Below are positions 15,083-20,246 of a stretch of 20,246 nucleotides of DNA, one piece after another. The notes below the pieces were generated by a model. It worked only from the letters and a program-made list of their open reading frames with translations. It was not told where the DNA came from and did no database searches. The first letter of the stretch is position 1; the number at the start of each line of letters is the position of its first letter. Position numbers and translations under genes: made by a program. The stretch comes from CAKRHR01 sp964423195 (GTDB taxonomy: Bacteria; Bacillota; Clostridia; Lachnospirales; Lachnospiraceae), in NCBI GenBank assembly GCA_964423195.1, contig CAYRDY010000036.1:1-20246 (forward strand). The letters are read 5' to 3'.

Positions 15083-16072
15083 TCAGCTCCACACTATCTG
15101 CATAATCTTTCTTATTATACCATACTTCCAAATTCGATTCGAGAAATAAAAGTAAATTTTTTTAATTTTTGAAAAATTTGTAAGATTTGCATATTTTTCA
15201 ATAAGTGTTTTTTGGGGTTTTGCCCGCAGTTCCTCGGAAAAGACACGGCTGAAGGCACCTGCCTGACGCGCGGTATCATTCAGCCGCTTTCGAAACTCGG
15301 CGCGCCCCGCCCGCATCCGACGATATAGATACAAAAAACCGGCGGCGTTCTGCGCCCCAACGGAATTTCTCCCATGCTGCCGGTACAGAATCAACGGCTG
15401 ATGGATAAACGCGATCCTGCCGAACACCGTGGCGATCAGTGCCGCCCAATAGTCGTGCATGACGATCTCCGGGACATCCATCGAGCGCCGCATCATCTCG
15501 GCCAGACGCCGGTTGATCATCACTGTGCAGCCGGTGACCGAATTTTGAATGAGGAGCTGCCGCAGAGCCGTTGTCCTTGGCAGTTTCTGGTAATCCCGCA
15601 GGGAGACCGCAATCGTTTTCAGATGCGCATCGACCACACACAGATCGGTGTGCACAAGGATCGGTAAGTCATCTCCGTACCTGTGCTCGCACAGGCGCAT
15701 GACTTTCCAGGTTTTTTCTATCTTTTCGGGCAGCCAGACGTCATCCTGGTCACAAAACATCACATAGGGCGACGTCGCCTCGCCGATCATGCGCATAAAA
15801 TTGGCCGACGCGCCGCCGGGTGGCTCTTTGCATGAGTCGCTGTCGGCAGGTTCTCTGGCCGACGCGCCGCCGGATGGCGCTCTGCCGCTTAATATCTCCA
15901 CTTTCCCCGGATGTTCCCGCGCAAATTGCCTCGCCACAGACAGACTGCCGTCCGTTGATCCGTCGTCGCCAATCAGCAAGTGCCAGTCCTGAAAGGTCTG
16001 TCCCGCGATCGAATCCAGCTGCTCCCGCAGATATTTCTCTCCATTGTAGAGTGCCAGCAAAATATCGATCAT
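15083..16072 (-). CDS. GT2 glycosyltransferase, RgpB/RfbG-like, with internal repeat insertion
   Basis: Family 2 glycosyltransferase, 329 aa, resembling the RgpB/RfbG rhamnosyltransferase branch. Visible motifs are ILLALYNGEKYLREQLDSI at the N-terminus, GDDGSTDGS (35-43), MFCDQDDVWLPEKI with DQDD at 108-111, and VMHDYWAAL in the acceptor half. The C-terminal third is basic and probably peripheral to the membrane. Odd point: the loop before NFMRMI, usually short in this family, carries two near-copies of a GGASA segment (residues 64-72 and 82-90) from a 54-bp duplication. GGAGG lies about 9 bases before the ATG. The stop is 7 bp upstream of the next start, suggesting translational coupling. 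The donor sugar is unproven; rhamnose is a family-based guess. Confidence 0.85.
   Translation of the reverse strand: MIDILLALYNGEKYLREQLDSIAGQTFQDWHLLIGDDGSTDGSLSVARQFAREHPGKVEILSGRAPSGGASAREPADSDSCKEPPGGASANFMRMIGEATSPYVMFCDQDDVWLPEKIEKTWKVMRLCEHRYGDDLPILVHTDLCVVDAHLKTIAVSLRDYQKLPRTTALRQLLIQNSVTGCTVMINRRLAEMMRRSMDVPEIVMHDYWAALIATVFGRIAFIHQPLILYRQHGRNSVGAQNAAGFLYLYRRMRAGRAEFRKRLNDTARQAGAFSRVFSEELRAKPQKTLIEKYANLTNFSKIKKIYFYFSNRIWKYGIIRKIMQIVWS
15802..15878 (-). repeat. Direct repeat, 23 bp twice at 54-bp spacing, inside a GT2 gene
   Basis: The 23-base words at 15802-15824 and 15856-15878 differ at one base. The spacing of 54 bp keeps the reading frame and adds about 18 residues (64-81 against 82-90) to a loop of the glycosyltransferase. 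The second unit runs straight into the conserved NFMRMI stretch. Confidence 0.85.
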
Positions 16073-16090
16073 CCCTTGTCCCTCCGCGAT

Positions 16091-16234
16091 TTTTCTCCCC
16101 GCCGTCGATCATGCCGCAGCGGGGGCGCGTCTTGCGCGCCTGCCGTCCGTCTCGCGCCGCAGCTTTCTCATCGCCGCCGATCATGCCGCAGCGGGGGTGC
16201 GTCTTGCGCGCCTGCAGCCCGTCTCGCGCCGCAG
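16091..16234. repeat. 72-bp tandem duplication between two glycosyltransferase genes
   Basis: Two adjacent 72-bp units (16091-16162 and 16163-16234) differ at about 7 positions, and a 62-bp core (16101-16162 versus 16173-16234) differs at only 4. The units fill most of the 173-bp gap between the stop of one GT2 gene and the start of the next. The DNA is very G+C-rich and includes a small hairpin, GGCGCG-loop-CGCGCC, at 16124-16140 that is perfect in one copy and has a mismatch in the other. There is no U-run, so it is not an obvious terminator. The remaining bases up to 16073 carry the GGAGG ribosome binding site of the next gene. Confidence 0.9.
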
Positions 16235-16245
16235 CGGCGCAGCAA

Positions 16246-17004
16246 TCAGAATCTACGCCAGCGGACAATGTATTTGATCATCGACGAAAAATAGCGACAG
16301 ACCCCTCTGATGCTGCGCATGTTGTCTCTTTTCCAGGCATGGTAGACATAAATTCCCGGATGATAGACAATCTGCGCGATCCTTCCCATGCGCATGGCCA
16401 GATCCGAATCCTCATAATACATAAAATAGCGTGGGTCAAAGCCCCCCAGCTGCTTTAATTTTTTGGTATCCGCCATAAAAAAGCTGCCGGAGATATTGGT
16501 GCACCGAACCGGCGAGGACACTTGCCGGTCGGCCATCGTGAACACATCCCGGTAGCTGCGGAAACGCTTGAATTTGCTGAGAAAGACGGATCTGAAATTG
16601 GGCTGCATTTTCTGCAGATACTGCTCTGTCCCGTCCGGATTCAGCACCCTGGGCACCAGAAGACCGATCTGGGGGTGCGCATGCATGAATTCCGCCATCC
16701 GGCTGATGGCATCGGTGTCGACGCCGATGTCCGGATTGATCACCACATGATAATCTGACGTCACCCGCCGAATGATCTGATTATGACCATAGCCAAAGCC
16801 CCTGTTGCGCTTTCCCCTGAGCACGGCAACCTGCGGAAAATTTTGCCGGATAATGCGCACCGTGCGATCGGACGAACCATTGTCATAGACATATAGTTTA
16901 AAACGACAGCCCCTTGTATATTTTAAAATGGAGCCGATACAGGCATCGATCATATCCTCATTATTGTAAGTGACTATGCCCCCCGTGACAACTAAACGAC
17001 CCAT
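16246..17004 (-). CDS. GT2 glycosyltransferase, WbbL/rhamnosyltransferase-like
   Basis: Inverting family 2 glycosyltransferase, 252 aa, with no membrane segments; it would add a sugar to the lipid-linked glycan in the cytoplasm. The GT-A fold is visible: VTYNNEDMIDACIGSIL at the N-terminus, YVYDNGSSD near 39-46, NRGFGYGHNQ near 67-76, a metal-site NPD at 90-92 in place of DXD, GSFFMADTKKLKQLGGFD near 173-190 and YYEDSDLAMRM with the likely catalytic E198/D199. This pattern is typical of the WbbL/RfbF rhamnosyltransferase branch, so rhamnose is a reasonable but unproven donor sugar. GGAGG lies 4 bases before the ATG. It starts 39 bp after the priming transferase, and its stop is followed by the 72-bp tandem repeat. 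Confidence 0.85.
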   Translation of the reverse strand: MGRLVVTGGIVTYNNEDMIDACIGSILKYTRGCRFKLYVYDNGSSDRTVRIIRQNFPQVAVLRGKRNRGFGYGHNQIIRRVTSDYHVVINPDIGVDTDAISRMAEFMHAHPQIGLLVPRVLNPDGTEQYLQKMQPNFRSVFLSKFKRFRSYRDVFTMADRQVSSPVRCTNISGSFFMADTKKLKQLGGFDPRYFMYYEDSDLAMRMGRIAQIVYHPGIYVYHAWKRDNMRSIRGVCRYFSSMIKYIVRWRRF

Positions 17005-17043
17005 AGATCCTCCAAAACAGCGGCGCGCCGACGCCCGAACTTA

Positions 17044-18432
17044 TTATAATTTGATATCCATCATCGATTCATATTTGGATATATCATCATCCATTTTTTT
17101 GGCAAACCCCTCGGTGCTGTCCGGTTTGAAAAATACGATCAGCGTCTGCAGGAGCAACTTTAAATCCCGTACAAGCGAATAGTTTTCAATATACATCAGA
17201 TCCAGTATCAATTTATATTTCGGCGTGGTGTTGTATTTGCCGGCGATCTGGGCATAACCGGTGAGGCCGGCTTTCACCCTGAGCCGGTATTCAAATTCAG
17301 GATATTCCTTGGTATAGACATAAATATTTCGCAGCATTTCCGGCCTCGGCCCCACAAGGCTCATCTCCCCTTTGAGAATATTTAAAAGCTGGGGCAGCTC
17401 GTCAAGCCTGAACTTCCGAAGCACGCGTCCCACCTGCGTCACACGGCCGTCCGCCTCCGTTGCCGGATACGTTTCCACATCCTCACGCATTGTCCGGAAT
17501 TTGTAAACGTTAAAGATACGTCCATCCTTGGTCGCCCGCTGCTGTTTGAAAATAACGCTGCCGCCGTCACTGGTCTTGATGGCGATGGCGCAGATGAGCA
17601 TGACCGGCGACAAAATGATCAGAGCCAGCGCGGAAATCACGATATCCATCAGCCGCTTGAAAAATCGCTGCTCAAAGGACAGCTCCTTCACCGGCGCAGA
17701 GATCATCGACACATCGTCGATGATGGTATGCTTGGCATTGATCTCCACAATATCGGCAATCTCTGGGTTAAACAGAATATTGATCATATTCCGGTAACAA
17801 AATTCAATGAGTTCCGTTCTTTTATCCACAGGCAGGTCATATAGGAAAACCGTATCGCACTTGAGGATCGTCTGAAACAGGTCTTTCTCCCTGTAATCAC
17901 GCACAAAATCTATTTTGTACTGCCGCTTAAAATTTTCGGCCGCCTTATAGATCTCCAGGAAACTCTCCTTTGAGGAGGTGACGACGCAGCACCGTTCCGG
18001 CCTGTTGATCCGGAAATACAGCCAGTTCCCCCCATACGTAAAAAGGAAAATGCCCGCCAGCTGCGCGAAAAACACGGGAAAGAGAAGGCCAATGTTGGCC
18101 AGGGAAAATCTCAGGCCATTGGCAGCGTTTGTATTCATGATCGAGAGCTGCAAATCTGTAATGATATCCGTGATCGCTGTCGCCAGAGCCAGCGAAGAAA
18201 CGATTTGCTTGCTTTTGCGCTTCCCGATGTCGTAATTTCCATAAGTGGAAATCATGCCAAGCCCCACGGCGACGAATGTCAGCAAAGTAACGCCTGAGGT
18301 TCGGTTGATGACCAGCAGCTGCCAGTTTTCAATACTCATGATCAGATAGAAGCAGGCAATGATCCACAGATACAGCAGGATCTTCAGCAGAAACACTATG
18401 GAATTTTGTAATTTCCTAAATATCCTCGTCAC
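17044..18432 (-). CDS. Polyprenyl-phosphate sugar-1-phosphate transferase (glycan priming enzyme)
   Basis: Transfers a sugar-1-phosphate from a nucleotide sugar to undecaprenyl phosphate, the first committed step of glycan assembly at the inner face of the membrane. 462 aa, the usual length for the EPS polyprenyl glycosylphosphotransferase family (WbaP/CpsE-like). About four hydrophobic N-terminal segments (roughly 11-33, 46-63, 77-95, 110-133) precede a soluble linker. The catalytic bacterial sugar transferase domain starts near 257 with FFKRLMDIV and a membrane hairpin, followed by KFRTMR (311), RLDELPQLLN with the Asp-Glu dyad D344/E345, GEMSLVGPRP (355) and GLTGYAQ (389). The start is GTG with AGGAG at 18442-18446, 9 bases upstream. 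The sugar (Gal, Glc or HexNAc) cannot be read from sequence. Confidence 0.92.
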   Translation of the reverse strand: MTRIFRKLQNSIVFLLKILLYLWIIACFYLIMSIENWQLLVINRTSGVTLLTFVAVGLGMISTYGNYDIGKRKSKQIVSSLALATAITDIITDLQLSIMNTNAANGLRFSLANIGLLFPVFFAQLAGIFLFTYGGNWLYFRINRPERCCVVTSSKESFLEIYKAAENFKRQYKIDFVRDYREKDLFQTILKCDTVFLYDLPVDKRTELIEFCYRNMINILFNPEIADIVEINAKHTIIDDVSMISAPVKELSFEQRFFKRLMDIVISALALIILSPVMLICAIAIKTSDGGSVIFKQQRATKDGRIFNVYKFRTMREDVETYPATEADGRVTQVGRVLRKFRLDELPQLLNILKGEMSLVGPRPEMLRNIYVYTKEYPEFEYRLRVKAGLTGYAQIAGKYNTTPKYKLILDLMYIENYSLVRDLKLLLQTLIVFFKPDSTEGFAKKMDDDISKYESMMDIKL

Positions 18433-18449
18433 AGCCAGCCTCTCCTGTT

Positions 18450-20216
18450 TTATCTCAAGCCGTATTTTTTCAATAACCCGTTAAATTCCGGTGCATTGAC
18501 AAATCCTCTGAGAACTTCCTCCCGCGACACGCCGCGCGCCAGCCTTGACACCCAGTCCGCAAATCCCGGCGCATCCGGCTCCCGACCAAAAATACCCCGA
18601 TAGAGGGTCGTCACAAAATCTCTGTCTGATAGCCGTTTATTCATCATTTCCCGTGAAAAGACAAATCCAAACGGCAATTCTCTGGCCTGTCTCGCGTCGG
18701 CGAGGACCCTGCCGGTCCAGTCATTGATGCCATAAACATCCGGTTCTCTGGATAAAAAGACATTGTAACATCTTCGGACAAAGGATGTTAAACCGGCATT
18801 TTTGTCTCTGTTTTCGACCAGAAATTTGCCTATACTGCCCCGAACCACGCCGTATCTCTGACAGATTTTCGAGAATTCCGCCGACTCGACGATCCCGCGC
18901 AGCACAAAAGTTCTGGAAAAGCCGCCGTTTAACTGATCTATCCAGCTCGCCAGCCCTCCGGCATCGGCCTCCCTGTCCAGACAGGTTCTGTAGAGCACCT
19001 TGACAAATTCTTCATTGTTCAATTTTCTGTTCAAAAACTCTTTGCTGAATACAACGCCATAGGTCACCTCCGCCGCGGTCTTTCTTTTGGTCAGAAGGTC
19101 GTCCACCCAGCCCTTCAGCCCCTTATAATCCGGCGTGCGATTTAAGATAAGCTCATAAAGGCGTGTCACAAACGCCACGACGGCCTCCTCGGCGTTCGCG
19201 TAATATTCAATATCCAAGTCAACTCTGCCGTTGATGCCGGCAATCGCGCCATGCGACGAACACTGCCAGATTCGGTATTTGCGCTGATAGTGTGTATATT
19301 TTCCGCTGATCGATTCAAAAGACGGATATCCATAGATGACAACTCGCTCTTTTTCCTCCCCGTCCTCCAGATAAGTCTCAGTCTCGGTGTGATGCGTCAG
19401 ATACTCCGCGATCCAGATATCGAATAATGATTCCAGCCGCGCCGTATTCCATTCATTGTTATACGACCAGAGGCTGCTGTACATCATCGGCGTGTAGCCG
19501 TTATTCCGGATATGGCTCAAAAAGGCGACCGCGTTGTCTGTCCGCTGCTCAGCCGTCAGCCCGTGATTGCGGTAGCTTGTGTCGTTGTATCCCTCACAGT
19601 CATAAACGATCGGGTATGTCACACGATACTTTCTAATCATATCGATCGTATACTGTGCCTCCTCAACGGCCTCCGCCTCATCGCAAGCCGTCGAGAAGAA
19701 ATACGCGCCGATCCCGATGCCAGCAGCCTGCGCGCCCTCAAGGTTTTGAATCGCCGTCGGATCCGCCACGATTTCCCCTGATCCGTAGCCCCTGTAGCCG
19801 ACACGGATGATCGCAAAGCGGATGCCGCTCTCTTTCACTTTTTTCCAGTCAATCGTCCCCTGATACTGGGAGACATCAATGCCGTAGGATTTTAGCAGCC
19901 GCTGTCTGGGCACTCCGATCGTCATCACACTGCCCTGCTCCGCGCTCGAATCCCCCGCGTGCTTAAAATATTCCGGGTCATCCGCGTGTTCCGGCGGAAT
20001 TTCTTTGCTCTCAGCGACGGCCGCGGGCGCGGCCTGCTCTGTCCCTTCTGTCTGCTCCGACGCGCCGGCCTGTTCTGGCGCTTGCGTTTGCTCCGACGCG
20101 CCTGCCTGCTCTGTCCCTTCTGTCTGCTCGGCTGCGCTGGTTTTTGATACAGGTGCCATCGAAAAAATAAGGGCAGCCGCAAGCAAAATACTCAATCCTC
20201 TTCTTATCTTTTGCAT
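18450..20216 (-). CDS. Secreted GH25 lysozyme-like hydrolase with DUF4214 repeats
   Basis: Predicted secreted peptidoglycan hydrolase (N-acetylmuramidase), 588 aa. Residues 1-28 form a Sec signal peptide: KIRR, a hydrophobic stretch, then a TSA/A cleavage-like site. Residues 30-65 are three 12-residue Glu/Gln/Ala repeats forming a linker. The GH25 domain spans about 108-340. D114 in GIDVSQYQG and D206/E208 in YPIVYDCEG sit at the expected active-site positions, and the domain closes with GRVDLDIEYY. An acidic loop at about 274-312 looks longer than in ordinary GH25 enzymes. Residues 349-588 hold four helical motifs of the form LYxxxLxREPDxxGxxxW, starting near 349, 404, 479 and 534. They form two pairs typical of DUF4214, whose function is unknown. 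AGGGA lies 7 bases before the ATG. It is the first gene seen of the glycan operon, with 17 bp to the next gene. A role in wall remodelling for glycan display is inference. Confidence 0.9.
   Translation of the reverse strand: MQKIRRGLSILLAAALIFSMAPVSKTSAAEQTEGTEQAGASEQTQAPEQAGASEQTEGTEQAAPAAVAESKEIPPEHADDPEYFKHAGDSSAEQGSVMTIGVPRQRLLKSYGIDVSQYQGTIDWKKVKESGIRFAIIRVGYRGYGSGEIVADPTAIQNLEGAQAAGIGIGAYFFSTACDEAEAVEEAQYTIDMIRKYRVTYPIVYDCEGYNDTSYRNHGLTAEQRTDNAVAFLSHIRNNGYTPMMYSSLWSYNNEWNTARLESLFDIWIAEYLTHHTETETYLEDGEEKERVVIYGYPSFESISGKYTHYQRKYRIWQCSSHGAIAGINGRVDLDIEYYANAEEAVVAFVTRLYELILNRTPDYKGLKGWVDDLLTKRKTAAEVTYGVVFSKEFLNRKLNNEEFVKVLYRTCLDREADAGGLASWIDQLNGGFSRTFVLRGIVESAEFSKICQRYGVVRGSIGKFLVENRDKNAGLTSFVRRCYNVFLSREPDVYGINDWTGRVLADARQARELPFGFVFSREMMNKRLSDRDFVTTLYRGIFGREPDAPGFADWVSRLARGVSREEVLRGFVNAPEFNGLLKKYGLR
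20022..20129 (-). repeat. Three 36-bp in-frame repeats in the hydrolase linker
   Basis: Three tandem 36-bp units encode 12-residue blocks: EQTEGTEQAGAS, EQTQAPEQAGAS and EQTEGTEQAAPA (residues 30-41, 42-53, 54-65). Units one and three share a perfect 26-base stretch (20104-20129 and 20032-20057) at a distance of 72 bp. The block sits between the signal peptide and the GH25 domain, so it probably acts as a flexible, length-variable spacer. Confidence 0.9.
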
Positions 20217-20246
20217 CTCTTATCCCTGCCTTTCCGTCCATGACTG

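Noticed and set aside
15750..16268. 172-codon minus-strand frame through the 72-bp repeat
   Set aside because: It crosses from one GT2 gene into the next in a different frame, has no ribosome binding site, and stays open mainly because the repeat length is a multiple of three.

Overview
The window reads as one surface-glycan biosynthesis and export locus. All 17 genes I accept lie on the minus strand, so transcription runs from high to low coordinates. Strong GGAGG-type ribosome binding sites, a GH25 wall hydrolase with a Sec signal peptide and DUF4214 repeats, and an ABC glycan exporter without outer-membrane parts point to a Gram-positive Firmicute, most likely a Clostridia/Lachnospiraceae-type gut bacterium. 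The taxonomic guess is an inference from gene style.

Right part (about 20.2 to 11.2 kb): a secreted GH25 lysozyme-like hydrolase with DUF4214 repeats is followed by a polyprenyl-phosphate sugar-1-phosphate transferase that would prime the glycan. Next come two GT2 glycosyltransferases, a GT4 glycosyltransferase, a Wzm-type permease, a Wzt-type ATPase with a C-terminal glycan-binding domain, and a small coiled-coil protein of unknown function. This set resembles ABC-exporter-dependent O-antigen, S-layer glycan and rhamnan systems.

Middle part (about 11.2 to 4.1 kb): two GT4 transferases with overlapping ends lead into a large polytopic GT-C-like membrane protein with a big extracytoplasmic tail. 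After a 141-bp AT-rich gap come a DPM1-like GT2 with two C-terminal membrane helices and another GT4.

Left part (about 4.1 kb to 1): base composition drops sharply at the gene boundary near 4.08 kb. Here lie two very AT-rich GT2 genes, a dTDP-sugar 3,4-ketoisomerase (FdtA/QdtA type) and a second GT-C-like membrane protein. This looks like a variable, horizontally exchanged cassette. The locus probably continues past base 1, since no terminator is seen.

Likely joint action (inference): the priming enzyme loads a sugar-phosphate on undecaprenyl phosphate. Cytoplasmic GT2/GT4 enzymes then extend the chain, Wzm/Wzt exports it (the Wzt tail perhaps reading a terminal mark), and the DPM1-like enzyme makes a polyprenyl-P-sugar that the GT-C proteins use outside the membrane to decorate the glycan. 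The GH25 protein may remodel wall to allow attachment or passage. No tRNA, rRNA, CRISPR array, insertion sequence or transposase was seen.
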